Shown here in pieces: positions 37,967 through 48,989 of a stretch of 64,000 nucleotides of DNA (within the stretch, counting starts at the first letter, position 1; each line of letters opens with the position of its first letter). Source of the stretch: Thermomonas brevis (GTDB lineage: Bacteria > Pseudomonadota > Gammaproteobacteria > Xanthomonadales > Xanthomonadaceae). Both the position numbers and the translations under genes were made by a program. The stretch covers positions 3,162,001 to 3,226,000 of the forward strand of contig NZ_CP060711.1 of NCBI RefSeq assembly GCF_014395425.1, read 5' to 3'. The notes beneath the pieces are model-generated. The model searched no databases. It was not told the DNA's origin and saw only the letters and a program-made list of their open reading frames with translations.

Positions 37967-39786
37967 ACCCGCGCCGCCCGCCGTGGCGGCTTGCCTGCGC
38001 GGCGTGGCTGGCCTGCCTCGCGCTGCCGGTTGCGGCGGCGCGGTTGCAGGTGGAGCCGCGGGGATTGGACGACGCGCAGCTGGCAGCAAGCCGGCAATTG
38101 ATCGACGATAGCGAGGGCCGATTGCCGCCGGCCTGGCGCGACGCCTTGCCCGCCGACTTGCGCCTGCGCTGGCGCGACGATCTGCCGACGCAGGTGCACG
38201 GCCGCAGCCGGGGTGCGGACATCGGCCTGCGCCGCGAACTGCTCGACGGCTGGATGGCGCGCGCGCCGCAGGCGGGCGCCGACGACCCGGCCGCGCGCGC
38301 GGCGCTGGCCGCGCTGATCCACGAGCTGGCGCACGTGCTGGATCGTGGGCCGCAGGGCGGCCTGTCGCGCGATCCGCGCCTGCTCGACCTCGCCGGCTGG
38401 CAGCTGCGTCCGCTGCGCTTCGGCCTGCGCGCACGCCACAACCCGCTGAGCGACCGCAGCCCGGATCGCTACGAGCTGACCAACCCGCGCGAGTTCGTGG
38501 CGGTCAACCTGGAATGGTTCCTGCTCGACCCGCAGTACGCCTGCCGGCGGCCGGCGCTGGCACGGTATTTCGCAGGCCGCTTCGGCTGGCAGCCGCCGGG
38601 TGCGGCCTGCGCGCCGGGGCTGGTGTTCCTGCAGGCGGATGCGGACTACGCCGCCGCAGGCTTCGAGCGGATCGATCCCGAACGCGTGTACGCGGTCGAT
38701 TACCTGCTGGCCGAAGGCAACGACGCGCCGATGAGCCGCTGGGGCCACAGCATGCTGCGGCTGATGGTCTGCGCGCCGGGCCGCGCGTTGGGGCCGGACT
38801 GTAGGCTCGACCTGCAATACCACCGCGTGCTGAGCTTCCGCGCCTTCGTCGGCGACGTGCAGCTGTCGGGCTGGCGCGGGCTGACCGGCCGCTATCCGTC
38901 GCGGCTGTTCCTGCCGCCGCTGGACCAGGTCATCGACGAGTACACGACGGTGGAACTGCGCGGGCTGCGCTCGCTGCCGCTGCGGCTCGGGCGCGACGAA
39001 ATCCGCGGCGTGCTGGAACGCGCCGCGCTGCTGCACTGGAGCTACGACGGGCGCTACACCTTCCTCGACAACAACTGCGCGGTGGAAACCTGGCGGCTGC
39101 TGCGCGAAGGCGCGCCGCGGCTGGCGGCGCTGCCGCTGCGCAGCATCACCCCGACCGGCCTGCTGCGCCGGTTACAACGCGAAGGCGTGGCGGACGTCTC
39201 CGTGCTGGAGGATCGCGACGCAGCGCAGCGGCAGGGCTATTACTTCGAGTCGATGCGCGCGCGCTACCAGGCGATGTTCGAGCTGGCGCGCGCGCGGCTG
39301 GCGCTGCCGCAGGCGCGCCTGGACGACTGGCTGGCGCTGCCGCCGGAGCGCCGCGCGCCTTGGCTGGAGCAGGGCGACCTGCGCGCGACCGCCGCGCTGC
39401 TGTTGCTGGAGCAGGCGGCGCAGCGGCGCATGGAGTTGCAGGCGCGCGACGCGATCAAGCGCAGGCTGCTCGACCGCGCCGAGGGCCGCGCCGCGCGCAC
39501 GCAGGTGCAGGCGCTGCTGGCGGAGGAAGCCCTGCTGCTGCGTCCCGCCGCATTGGGCGGAAGCGGCTACGGCCTGCCGCAGCAGGAGCGCGGCACGCTG
39601 GAGGCGAAGGCGAGGGCGCTTTCGGCGCGGGTCGGAAGCGAATGGGTACGGCTGCGTCAGGCGGCGCTGGCAGCCCTGCCGGCCGAACGGCAGCGGGCGA
39701 TGCAGGGCATCGAAAGCAACCTGTCCGCGCTGGGCGAACGCCTGCGCGCACTCAATCGCGAGCAGGGCGGCTTGGAACTGCGCTGA
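37963..39786 (+). CDS. DUF4105 (Lnb-like) envelope protein
   Basis: 607 residues from a GTG overlapping the preceding stop. Signal peptide to about residue 25 (LACLALPVAAARL). The N-terminal third carries LIHELAHVLDRG (residues about 119-130), a HExxH zinc-peptidase-like motif. The central part (about 215-430) has SRWGHSMLRLMVC, then FLDNNCAVETWRLLR, the conserved His/Asn/Cys pattern of DUF4105, likened to the N-terminal catalytic domain of lacto-N-biosidase LnbX or to NlpC-like Cys/His enzymes. The C-terminal third is helical and charged. Function unknown; probably periplasmic or surface. Confidence 0.8.
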   Translation: MNPRRPPWRLACAAWLACLALPVAAARLQVEPRGLDDAQLAASRQLIDDSEGRLPPAWRDALPADLRLRWRDDLPTQVHGRSRGADIGLRRELLDGWMARAPQAGADDPAARAALAALIHELAHVLDRGPQGGLSRDPRLLDLAGWQLRPLRFGLRARHNPLSDRSPDRYELTNPREFVAVNLEWFLLDPQYACRRPALARYFAGRFGWQPPGAACAPGLVFLQADADYAAAGFERIDPERVYAVDYLLAEGNDAPMSRWGHSMLRLMVCAPGRALGPDCRLDLQYHRVLSFRAFVGDVQLSGWRGLTGRYPSRLFLPPLDQVIDEYTTVELRGLRSLPLRLGRDEIRGVLERAALLHWSYDGRYTFLDNNCAVETWRLLREGAPRLAALPLRSITPTGLLRRLQREGVADVSVLEDRDAAQRQGYYFESMRARYQAMFELARARLALPQARLDDWLALPPERRAPWLEQGDLRATAALLLLEQAAQRRMELQARDAIKRRLLDRAEGRAARTQVQALLAEEALLLRPAALGGSGYGLPQQERGTLEAKARALSARVGSEWVRLRQAALAALPAERQRAMQGIESNLSALGERLRALNREQGGLELR

Positions 39787-39792
39787 CGCCGC

Positions 39793-40368
39793 TCAACCTG
39801 CTTTGATCCGCGCGTCCAGCCGTTCGCGGATCGCCGGCCATTCCGGCGCGAGGATCGAATAGGTATGGGTGTCGCGCAGGGTGCCGTCCTTGTGCCGCCG
39901 ATGCGCGCGCAGGACGCCGTCCTTTTTCGCGCCCAGCCGCTCGATCGCCGCCTGCGAGCGCAGGTTGAGGTGGCTGGTGTGGAAGTACACGGACTGCGCA
40001 CCCAGCGCGTCGAAGGCGTGCCCCAGCATCAGCCGCTTGTTGGCGGTGTTGACGTGGCTGCGCCAGACCGAGGCCGCGTGGAAGGTGTAGCCGATGGCGA
40101 GCGTCGGCACCGACAGGTCGATGTCGTAGAAGCGCGTGCTGCCGACCACGCGTTCGCCGGCGACGATGGCGAACGGCAGCTCGCGGCCGGCGTCGCGCAT
40201 CGCCAGCGCGTTTTCCACCCACGCGGGGATGCCGTCGCGGCCGGGCACGTTGACGTAGTTGATCGCGCCGATGTCGCCGTCGTCCACCGCGTCCTGCAAG
40301 GGGACAATTTGGTCGCGCGACAAGGGATCGAGGCGGACGCCGTGGCCGGCGAGACTGATGGTGTTCAT
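39793..40368 (-). CDS. GNAT acetyltransferase (RimJ/RimL-like)
   Basis: 191 residues. Acetyl-CoA-dependent N-acetyltransferase of the RimJ/RimL class: VRLDPLSRDQIVPLQDAV at the N-terminus, AIGYTFHAASVWRSHVNTA near 105 (the acceptor/CoA loop is degenerate here), and YFHTSHLNLRSQAAIERLGA near 140. Substrate unknown. Its ATG follows a REP-like hairpin (40381-40406); the stop converges on the DUF4105 gene 6 bases away. Confidence 0.8.
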   Translation of the reverse strand: MNTISLAGHGVRLDPLSRDQIVPLQDAVDDGDIGAINYVNVPGRDGIPAWVENALAMRDAGRELPFAIVAGERVVGSTRFYDIDLSVPTLAIGYTFHAASVWRSHVNTANKRLMLGHAFDALGAQSVYFHTSHLNLRSQAAIERLGAKKDGVLRAHRRHKDGTLRDTHTYSILAPEWPAIRERLDARIKAG

Positions 40369-40380
40369 GTGCTTTTGCCC

Positions 40381-40406
40381 GTCATTCCCGCCTTCGCGGG
40401 AATGAC
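40381..40406. repeat. REP-like perfect hairpin (efpL-GNAT gap)
   Basis: A single palindrome GTCATTCCCG / CGGGAATGAC with a CCTTCG loop, 10 base pairs, perfect. Same family as the pairs at 1985, 22788 and 28914, but alone. Confidence 0.85.
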
Positions 40407-40418
40407 GGGCCAGAGCGC

Positions 40419-40985
40419 TTATTCCGCGCGGCCGGCGAACTCGCCGGTGGTGGTGTTGACCCACACCTTCTCGCCGTTGCCGATGTACTCCGGCACCATG
40501 ATCTCGATGCCGGTGCTCAGCTTGGCCGGCTTCGGGCGCTTGGTGGCGGTGCCGCCCTTCAGCTCCGGCGGGGTCTCGATCACTTCCATCGCCACCGACT
40601 GCGGCAGCTGGATCGCCACCGGCGCGTCCTCGATCAGCTGCACGTAGATGCCGGTCAGGTCGTCCACGATGTAGCCGGCCAGGTCGCCCACGGCATCGGC
40701 GTCGAGCGTGTACGGCGTGTAGTCCTCGTCGTCGAGGAACACGAAGGCGTCGCCGTCCTTGTACGAATAGGTGGCCTGGCGGCGGCTCATGTCCACTTCG
40801 CGCAGGTCGTCGTCGCCGTCGAAGCTGGCGTCCAGCTTGTTGCCGCCGGGGATCGCGTACATGACGAAGCGGTAGCGCACGTTGCCGCCGCGGCCCTGCG
40901 GGCTGCTGCGCTCGATGTCGCGGATCTGGTACACGCCGCCGTTGTGTTCGACGACGTTGCCTTTCTTGATGTCGTAAGCCTTCAT
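40419..40985 (-). CDS. efpL: Elongation factor P-like protein (EfpL/YeiP)
   Basis: 188 residues. Paralogue of EF-P with the three OB/KOW domains. In the domain I loop it has SSPQGRGGN (R32 at the tip) rather than the modifiable lysine or arginine of true EF-P; YeiP/EfpL proteins keep an arginine there. [12 protein letters not shown] and [28 protein letters not shown] match YeiP. EfpL rescues ribosomes stalled at some XP(P)X motifs without modification. Its start is immediately next to the stop of the small membrane protein gene, within an SDR-membrane protein-efpL run. Confidence 0.88.
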   Translation of the reverse strand: MKAYDIKKGNVVEHNGGVYQIRDIERSSPQGRGGNVRYRFVMYAIPGGNKLDASFDGDDDLREVDMSRRQATYSYKDGDAFVFLDDEDYTPYTLDADAVGDLAGYIVDDLTGIYVQLIEDAPVAIQLPQSVAMEVIETPPELKGGTATKRPKPAKLSTGIEIMVPEYIGNGEKVWVNTTTGEFAGRAE

Positions 40986-41284
40986 GGGAACTGTCTGCTT
41001 TGTTGTTGGAGCGCACGGTAAATGCGCTCGTTGAGGAACCAGGTGAGCAGGCCCCAGGCGAGCCCGCCGATGGCGCACAGCGGCAGGGCGATGGCGGCCA
41101 GCAACGGGTAGCGCGGATGGTCGAAGCCGAGCCGCAGCCCGGTCATCGCCAGCATCGCCACGAACATCAGCCCGCCCCAGAACGCGACGCCGCGCACCAG
41201 CACGAAATGCCGCATGCCGCGTGCGCGGATCGCCGGCCATTTGGCGGCGATCCGGCGTTCCGCGCGCGAGCCGTAGTCGGTCAC
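40982..41284 (-). CDS. Small two-helix membrane protein
   Basis: 100 residues. A basic N-terminus ([22 protein letters not shown]) is followed by two hydrophobic segments (about 29-50 and 60-86) and a polar tail. No recognisable family. It overlaps the SDR stop by 4 bases and touches efpL, so it is translated as part of that run. Function unknown. Confidence 0.65.
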   Translation of the reverse strand: MTDYGSRAERRIAAKWPAIRARGMRHFVLVRGVAFWGGLMFVAMLAMTGLRLGFDHPRYPLLAAIALPLCAIGGLAWGLLTWFLNERIYRALQQQSRQFP

Positions 41285-42051
41285 TTCGGCGCCAGCCGCG
41301 TCGCGCCGTCCAGACGGATGGTCTCGCCATTGAGGTAGGTTGTGCCGAGGATGCTGGCGACCAGGTCGGCGAACTCCTCCGGCCTGCCGAGGCGCGAGGG
41401 GAAGGGAATGGTCGCGGCCAGCGACTTCTGCACGTCTTCCGGCATGCCGTCGACCATCGGCGTCCAGAACACGCCGGGCGCGACGGTCATCACGCGGATG
41501 CCGAAGCGAGCCAGTTCGCGCGCCATCGGCAGCGTCATGCCGATCACGCCGGCCTTGGAGGCGGAGTAGGCGGCCTGCCCGATCTGGCCTTCGTAGGCGG
41601 CGACCGAGGCGGTGTTGACGATCACGCCGCGCTCGCCGTCCGCGCCGGCCTCGTTGTGCTGCATCAGCTCGGCGCAGGTCTTGGCGACGTTGAAGCTGCC
41701 GACCAGGTTGACCATCACCGTGGTCTGGAACTGCGCGAGCTTCATCGCCCCCTCGCGGCCCAGCACGCGGTTGGAACCGAGGATGCCGGCGCAGTTCACC
41801 GCGACGTTCAGCCCGCCGAGGAACGCCTTCGCCGCGGCGACGTTGGCCTGCACCGAGGCTTCGTCGGTGACGTCGGTCTTGAAGTAGCGCGCGTTGGCGT
41901 CGCCGAGTTCGGCGACGGCGGCCGCGCCCTTGTCGTCGTTCACGTCGAACAGGGCGACCTTGCCGCCGTGGGCGACGAGGTGCTTCGCCACCGCGAAGCC
42001 GAGGCCGGAGACGCCGCCGGTGACCACGGCGCGGGCGTTGGAGAGCTGCAT
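41281..42051 (-). CDS. SDR oxidoreductase, 3-hydroxyacyl-CoA dehydrogenase type 2-like
   Basis: 256 residues from ATG 42051. Short-chain dehydrogenase: NAD-binding [13 protein letters not shown] near residue 11, DVND after beta 2 (NAD preference), NCAGI near 90, catalytic Ser in [11 protein letters not shown] and Tyr/Lys in AYSASKAG near 160. The long segment between 95 and 125 ([19 protein letters not shown]) and the tail resemble HSD10/type II 3-hydroxyacyl-CoA dehydrogenase. Branched-chain acyl or fatty acyl-CoA oxidation is likely; the leucine catabolism genes are 3 kb away. Confidence 0.82.
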   Translation of the reverse strand: MQLSNARAVVTGGVSGLGFAVAKHLVAHGGKVALFDVNDDKGAAAVAELGDANARYFKTDVTDEASVQANVAAAKAFLGGLNVAVNCAGILGSNRVLGREGAMKLAQFQTTVMVNLVGSFNVAKTCAELMQHNEAGADGERGVIVNTASVAAYEGQIGQAAYSASKAGVIGMTLPMARELARFGIRVMTVAPGVFWTPMVDGMPEDVQKSLAATIPFPSRLGRPEEFADLVASILGTTYLNGETIRLDGATRLAPK

Positions 42052-42083
42052 GGAAGAGATCCTGCGGGCGGAAACCGGCGATT

Positions 42084-42210
42084 TTACGCTTCTCCCTTCT
42101 CCCTTCGGGAGAAGGCGCCCCGCAGGGGCGGATGAGGGTTCGGTGTGCGCGGGCGATTCCAGGCTTGCCCCGAAGCCTCTCCCCAACCCCTCTCCCGAGG
42201 GGAGAGGGGC
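42084..42210. repeat. Intergenic CTCTCCC/GGGAGAG repeat (GNAT-SDR gap)
   Basis: Hairpins CTTCTCCCTTCGGGAGAAGG, GCCCCGCAGGGGC and CCCCTCTCCCGAGGGGAGAGGGG in series fill the spacer. The CGGATGAGGGTTCGG block (about 42128-42142) is the inverse of the one in the argC-argH spacer. The last hairpin overlaps or abuts the stop of the GNAT gene (42211). Confidence 0.75.
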
Positions 42211-42696
42211 TCAGAGCTCGAGCGAATAGAAAACGTCGCAGCCGCCATGCCCGGTCGCGCCCTGCGGGCCGCAGATGCGCTTGAAGCCGCTGCGTTCGTA
42301 CAGCCGCATCGCCGCGTCCATGCCGGTCAGGGTTTCCAGGTAGCAGCGGGCGAAGCCGAGGTCGCGGGCGGCGTCCAGGCAGCGGGCCATCATCGCCGCG
42401 CCGGCGCCCAGGCCGCGCGCTTCGGGTAGGAAGTACATCTTGCGCAGTTCGCAGGTGCCGGCGTCGCCGCCGGCCAGCGGGGCCACGCCAGCGCCGCCCA
42501 GCACGTGGCCGCCGCGCTCCAGCACGAAATAGGCGTGGCGCGGCTGCGCGTAGGCGCGGCTCATCCAGTCCACTTCCGGGTCGTTGATGGCAAAGCCGCT
42601 GCCGGTGGCGCCGAACTCGGGCATCACCGCGCGGATGACCGCTGCCATAGCGGTATCGTCCTCGGGCTGGATGGGGCGGATGGCGAAGTCGTGCAT
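42211..42696 (-). CDS. GNAT acetyltransferase
   Basis: 161 residues. Classical single GNAT domain: IRPIQPEDDTAMAAVIRAV start, CELRKMYFLPEARGLGAG with the acetyl-CoA pyrophosphate loop (near residue 95), then CYLETLTGMDAAMRLYERSGF (beta 5/alpha 4). It resembles small-molecule acetyltransferases of the MarR-associated type; substrate unknown. It follows the GGDEF-EAL gene after 8 bases, so it is probably the last gene of that transcription unit. Confidence 0.82.
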   Translation of the reverse strand: MHDFAIRPIQPEDDTAMAAVIRAVMPEFGATGSGFAINDPEVDWMSRAYAQPRHAYFVLERGGHVLGGAGVAPLAGGDAGTCELRKMYFLPEARGLGAGAAMMARCLDAARDLGFARCYLETLTGMDAAMRLYERSGFKRICGPQGATGHGGCDVFYSLEL

Positions 42697-42704
42697 GCGG
42701 GTGT

Positions 42705-44834
42705 TTAGGAGGATTGCGCGGCCAGGCGCTTGGCGAATTCTCCCGGCAGCAGGCCGGGCGCGAACAGGAAGCCTTGCCCGACCTTGACCCCGAGCCGCAG
42801 CAGGAAGTCGCGCTGGGCTTCGGTTTCGATGCCCTCGGCGACCATGTCCAGCCCGAGGCTGCGGGCGATGCCGGTGACGGTCTGGCAGATGGCCTCGTCG
42901 GAGCGTGCGCCCGGCACGCCCTTCATGAAGCTGTGGCTGAGCTTGAGCGCGTGGATCGGCAGCCGGCGCAGATAGTTGAGCGCGCTGTAGCCTTCGCCGA
43001 AATCGTCGATGGACAACCGCACGCCCAGCTGCCGCAGCTGGTCGAACACGCGGCTGGTGTCGGCCACGTCCTCCACCAGCACGCGCTCGGTCAGTTCCAG
43101 TTCCAGCGCATGCCCCGGCAGGCCGGCTTCCCCCAGCATCCGGCGCACGCTGTCCACCAGGTCCTCGCCGATGAATTGGCGGTAGGACACGTTCACCGCG
43201 ATGCGCTGGATCGGCAGCCCCTGTTCCTGCCAGCGGCGCATCTGCGCGCAGGCTTCGCCCAGCACCCAGTGGCCGATGCGGACGATCTCGCCGGTGCTTT
43301 CGGCCAGTTCGATGAAGCGGCCCGGGCGCACTTCGCCGAGCAGCGGGCTGCGCCAGCGCATCAGCGCCTCGGCGTGCAGGATGCGGCCGCTGCGCAGGTC
43401 GACCTGCGGCTGGTAGACGAGGTGGAACTCGCCGTTGTCGAGCGCGCGGCGCAGCTGCGTTTCGATCTGCAACCGCTCCTGCTGTCGCTTGGCGAGCCGG
43501 GGCGAGAACGCCTGGTAGCCGTTGCGCAGCCGGCGCTTGCTGTCGTACATCGCCATGTCGGCGCTCTGGATCAGCTGCCGGGGCGTGTCGCCGTCGGCGG
43601 GCGCGCGCGAAATACCGATACTGGTGGTGACGTTGAACTCGTCCTTGCCCATGCGGAACGGCGCGGTGAACGCCTGCTGCACGCGCTGCGCCAGTTGCTC
43701 CGGGCGGTCGGGGTTGTCGGCGATGCGGCAGACGGCCAGGAACTCGTCGCCGCCGAAGCGCGCGATCAGGCCTTCCTCGCCGACCGCGCCGCGGATGCGG
43801 TTGGCCGCTTCGATCAGCAGGTGGTCGCCGGCGTCGTGGCCCAGCACGTCGTTGACGATCTTGAAGCGGTCGAGGTCGATGTACAGCAGCGCCAGATCGG
43901 GGCCGCTGGGCGCGTGCAGGCGCTGCTGGGCGTGGGCGAGGATGGCGTCGCGGTTCAGCAGCCCGGTCAGGGCGTCGGTCTGCGCCTGCGCGCGCAGCGC
44001 TTCCTCGGCGCGCTTGCGCTCGGTGATGTCTTGCAAGGTGCCGCTGAGGCGTTCGCTGCCGGGATCGTGCGGATCGGGTTCGCCGATCATGCGCACCCAG
44101 AAGGGCGTGCCGCTGGGATCCGTGCCGGCCAGTTCGAGGTCGAAGCCGGTGTCGCCGCGGATCTCGTCCAGCGTCTGCCGCAGGCGCTGGCGGTCGTCGT
44201 CGCACAGGCAGTCGAGCAGCGCATGCATCGTCATGGGCGGGACGCGCCTGCACAGGATGCGCACCGCCTCGCCGGTCAGGTAGAGCGCGTCGCTGCCGCG
44301 GTCCCACTGCCAGCCGCCGATCTGCGCGAGTTCCTGCACGCGATGGAACAAGGTCTTGTCGCGCTGGAGTTCGGTGATGTCGGTGCTGAGCGACAGCACC
44401 ATGCCGGTATGGCTGCCATCGGGCGCGCTCTGCGGCAGCGCCGTCACCGACAGCCAGACCAGCTTCTGGTTGCGGCGATGGTAGAGGCCGATCACCTCGT
44501 TGCCCACGGCGCGCCCCTCGCGCAGCGCGCGCGAGGTGGGATGCGCCTGGAACGGCAGCGGCCGGCCCGCCTCGTCCATCACCCGCCAGCCGTTCCAGTC
44601 CGCCATGCCGGGAGTGTCGCCGTCGCCGGGCACGCCGAAAATCTGCCGTGCCGCCGGGTTCATGTAGTGCAGCCGGCCGTCCGCGTCGTGCAGGACGATG
44701 GCCTGGCCGATGTGTTCGATCAGGCCGGGATAGCGGGCGTCGAGCAGGTGCGCGAGCTGGGACGGCGCGCTCGCGGCGGCCTCCGGGGGCAACGCGTTGG
44801 CGAGCATGCTCTGATGGAGCATCTGGTTGCTCAT
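42705..44834 (-). CDS. PAS-PAS-GGDEF-EAL cyclic-di-GMP signalling protein
   Basis: 709 residues, no membrane segment. PAS 1 (about 30-155; HIGQAIVLHDADGRLHYMNP), PAS 2 with PAC (about 165-285), GGDEF (about 290-450; RFGGDEFLAVCR, so potentially active, no RxxD inhibitory site), EAL (about 465-705). In EAL, HAEALMRW, NVSYRQF, ELTERV, DDFGEGYSALNYLRR, AEGIET and VGQGFLF keep the metal and catalytic residues, but DDFGEGYSA and KLSHSF deviate from DDFGTGYSS and KIDRSF. Net direction, synthesis or hydrolysis, is uncertain. The start overlaps the HMG-CoA lyase stop (ATGA), an odd coupling. Confidence 0.88.
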   Translation of the reverse strand: MSNQMLHQSMLANALPPEAAASAPSQLAHLLDARYPGLIEHIGQAIVLHDADGRLHYMNPAARQIFGVPGDGDTPGMADWNGWRVMDEAGRPLPFQAHPTSRALREGRAVGNEVIGLYHRRNQKLVWLSVTALPQSAPDGSHTGMVLSLSTDITELQRDKTLFHRVQELAQIGGWQWDRGSDALYLTGEAVRILCRRVPPMTMHALLDCLCDDDRQRLRQTLDEIRGDTGFDLELAGTDPSGTPFWVRMIGEPDPHDPGSERLSGTLQDITERKRAEEALRAQAQTDALTGLLNRDAILAHAQQRLHAPSGPDLALLYIDLDRFKIVNDVLGHDAGDHLLIEAANRIRGAVGEEGLIARFGGDEFLAVCRIADNPDRPEQLAQRVQQAFTAPFRMGKDEFNVTTSIGISRAPADGDTPRQLIQSADMAMYDSKRRLRNGYQAFSPRLAKRQQERLQIETQLRRALDNGEFHLVYQPQVDLRSGRILHAEALMRWRSPLLGEVRPGRFIELAESTGEIVRIGHWVLGEACAQMRRWQEQGLPIQRIAVNVSYRQFIGEDLVDSVRRMLGEAGLPGHALELELTERVLVEDVADTSRVFDQLRQLGVRLSIDDFGEGYSALNYLRRLPIHALKLSHSFMKGVPGARSDEAICQTVTGIARSLGLDMVAEGIETEAQRDFLLRLGVKVGQGFLFAPGLLPGEFAKRLAAQSS

Positions 44835-45732
44835 CGTGCGCCCAGCGCTTTGCCGGCCTTGCTGCCGGTGTCGCGGCCCAGCAGGGCGGCCAGCCAGCGG
44901 CCGGTGTCGGCCAGCAGGTCGAGGTCGATGCCGGTGCGGATGCCGAGGCCGTGCAGCATGTACACCACGTCCTCGCTGGCGACGTTGCCGCTGGCGCCCT
45001 TCGCGTACGGGCAGCCGCCCGCGCCGGACACGGCGCTGTCGACCACGGCGACGCCTTCTTCGAGGCAGGCCAGCGCGTTGGCCAGCGCCTGGCCCCAGGT
45101 GTCGTGGAAATGGATGGCGAGCGCGGCCATCGGAACTTCGCCGGCGACGGCCTTCAGCATCGCCCGCGCCTTGCCGGGCGTGCCGACGCCGATGGTGTCG
45201 CCCAGCGAGATTTCGTAGCAGCCCATTTCGTGCAGCGCACGCGCCACGCGCACCACCTCGGTCAACGGTACCTCGCCCTGGTAGGGGCAGCCGAGCACGG
45301 TGGAGACGTAGCCGCGCACCTTCACCCCGTCCGCCTTCGCCCGCGCCAGCACCGGCGCGAAGCGGCGCAGCGATTCGTCGATGCCGGCGTTGGTGTTCTT
45401 CAGGTTGAACGCCTCGGAGGCGGCGGTGAACACCGCCACTTCCTCCGCGCCGGCCGCGCGGGCGCGCTCGTAGCCGGCCTCGTTCGGCACCAGCACCGGG
45501 TAGGACACGCCGGGCGCGCGGGCGATGCCGGCCATCACCTCGGCGGCGTCGGCCATCTGCGGCACCCACTTCGGACTGACGAAGGCGGTGGCCTCGATGC
45601 TGCGCAGGCCGGTCTTCGACAGCCGGTCGATCAGCGCGATCTTGTTGGCGGTGCCGATGTCGGTCTTCTCGTTCTGCAGGCCGTCGCGCGGGCCGACTTC
45701 GACGATGCGCACGTCAACGGGCAGGGCCATGG

Positions 45733-45736
<4 letters not shown>
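44831..45736 (-). CDS. mvaB: Hydroxymethylglutaryl-CoA lyase
   Basis: 301 residues from ATG 45736; an ATG two codons on is possible. TIM-barrel lyase cleaving HMG-CoA to acetoacetate and acetyl-CoA, last step of leucine degradation. VEVGPRDGLQNEK near residue 13 (metal and catalytic Arg/Asp), ISLGDTIGVGTPGK, AIHFHDTWGQALAN near 205 (metal histidines), and SAVSGAGGCPYAKGASGN near 235 with the family's conserved cysteine. Also called liuE. Overlaps the carboxylase alpha gene by 4 bases. Confidence 0.95.
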
Positions 45737-47726
<1,990 letters not shown>

Positions 47727-47727
<1 letters not shown>

Positions 47728-48122
47728 CAGGCGCTGGCGTCCGGCAGGTGGCAGACGGCTTCGATGTTGTGCCCGTCCGGGTCCAGCACGAAGGCGCCGT
47801 AGTAATTGGCGTGGTAATGCGGGCGCAGGCCGGGCGTGCCGTTGTCGCGCCCGCCCGCGGCCAGCGCGGCGGCGTGGAAGGCGTCGACCCTGGCGCGGCT
47901 GTCGGCGGCGAAGGCGACGTGGGTATGCTCGCCCGGCGCGCCGTCGTCGCCGAACCAGAAGTACGGATTGCCGTCGCTGCCGAAGCCGGCGGCGCTGCCG
48001 TTGCCGGTCATCTCCGGCGTGACCTCCATCACCAGGCCGATGCCCAGCGGCGCCAGGGCCTGCGTGTAGAACGCGAGGCTGCGTGCGTAATCGGAAACGG
48101 GGATGCCTACGTGGTCGAGCAT
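47727..48122 (-). CDS. VOC/glyoxalase-fold protein
   Basis: 131 residues. Vicinal-oxygen-chelate fold: LDHVGIPVSDYARSLAFYTQ at the N-terminus, HTHVAFAADSRARVDAFHAA near residue 65, and NYYGAFVLDPDGHNIEAVCH near 105, with likely metal ligands His4, His67 and Glu120. It is tightly packed between the crotonase and the carboxylase alpha gene. Glyoxalase, epimerase or resistance functions are all possible; a role tied to acyl-CoA metabolism is only suggested by position. Confidence 0.8.
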
Positions 48123-48125
48123 GGG

Positions 48126-48926
48126 TTACTCCGTGGTTCCGTCGTGGGGATGCCAGCCCGGCTTGCGCTTGTCGAGGAAGGCTGACAACCCTTCCTGGCC
48201 CTCCGGCGAGACGCGCAGGCGGGCGATCAGCGCGGCGTTGTCGGCGTCGTGCCTCGCGCCGTCGGCGTGTGCGCGGACATCGCGCACCAGCCGCTTGGCG
48301 GCGGCCGACGCAACCGGCCCGGCCTTGAGCAGGAAGCCGATCTGCCGCTGCACGGCGGCGTCCAGCGCGTCGGTGTCGACCACCTCATGCAGCAGGCCGA
48401 TGCGCAGCGCCTCGGCGGCGTCGAAGATTTCGGCGGTGGCGAAGTAGCGGCGCGCGTTGCGCGGGCCGATGGCATCGACGACGTAGGGCGAGATCACCGC
48501 CGGTAGCAGACCCAGCTTGCTTTCGGTCAGGCCGAACTTCGCCTGCGGCACGCCGATGGCGATGTCGCAGCAGGCCACCAGCCCCACGCCGCCGCCGAAC
48601 GCCGCGCCCTGCACGCGGGCGATGGTCGGCTTGGGCAGCTCGTCCAGCGTGCGCATCAGGCGGGCGAGGGCGAGGCTGTCCTCGCGGTTCTCGGCCTCGC
48701 TGGCGGCGGCCATGCCGCGCATCCAGTTGAGGTCGGCGCCGGCGGAGAACGACGGGCCATCGGCTTCCAGCACCAACACGCGGATCGACGCGTCCGCCGC
48801 CACCTCGTCCAGCGCCGCGGTCAGGCCGGCGATCAGGCCGGCGTCGAAGGCGTTGTGCACCTGCGCGCGGGTCATCCGCAGGCGGGCGACGGCGCCGTCG
48901 CGGTGCAGTTGCAGGGAGGCGCTCAT
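48126..48926 (-). CDS. liuC: Enoyl-CoA hydratase, probable methylglutaconyl-CoA hydratase
   Basis: 266 residues from ATG 48926. Crotonase family: SAGADLNWMRGMA near residue 62 and VQGAAFGGGVGLVACCDIAI near 105 form the oxyanion hole; LTESKLGLLPAVISPYV near 135 carries the catalytic glutamate. The C-terminal helical part is complete. Hydration of 3-methylglutaconyl-CoA to HMG-CoA is the expected step given MCC alpha and HMG-CoA lyase downstream; this is typical of LiuC. It diverges from feoA, with the Fur-like box between. Confidence 0.85.
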   Translation of the reverse strand: MSASLQLHRDGAVARLRMTRAQVHNAFDAGLIAGLTAALDEVAADASIRVLVLEADGPSFSAGADLNWMRGMAAASEAENREDSLALARLMRTLDELPKPTIARVQGAAFGGGVGLVACCDIAIGVPQAKFGLTESKLGLLPAVISPYVVDAIGPRNARRYFATAEIFDAAEALRIGLLHEVVDTDALDAAVQRQIGFLLKAGPVASAAAKRLVRDVRAHADGARHDADNAALIARLRVSPEGQEGLSAFLDKRKPGWHPHDGTTE

Positions 48927-48989
48927 GCCGGGTCCGCCGCGCTCTGAAAGAGTGATGCCGCACATGATACCGGCAGGCGGGAATGCTAG

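Noticed and set aside
34771..39036. Open frame of more than 1400 codons on the minus strand
   Set aside because: It runs antisense through the D-2-hydroxyglutarate dehydrogenase and other recognisable genes and has Arg/Gln/His-rich composition typical of GC-rich shadow frames.
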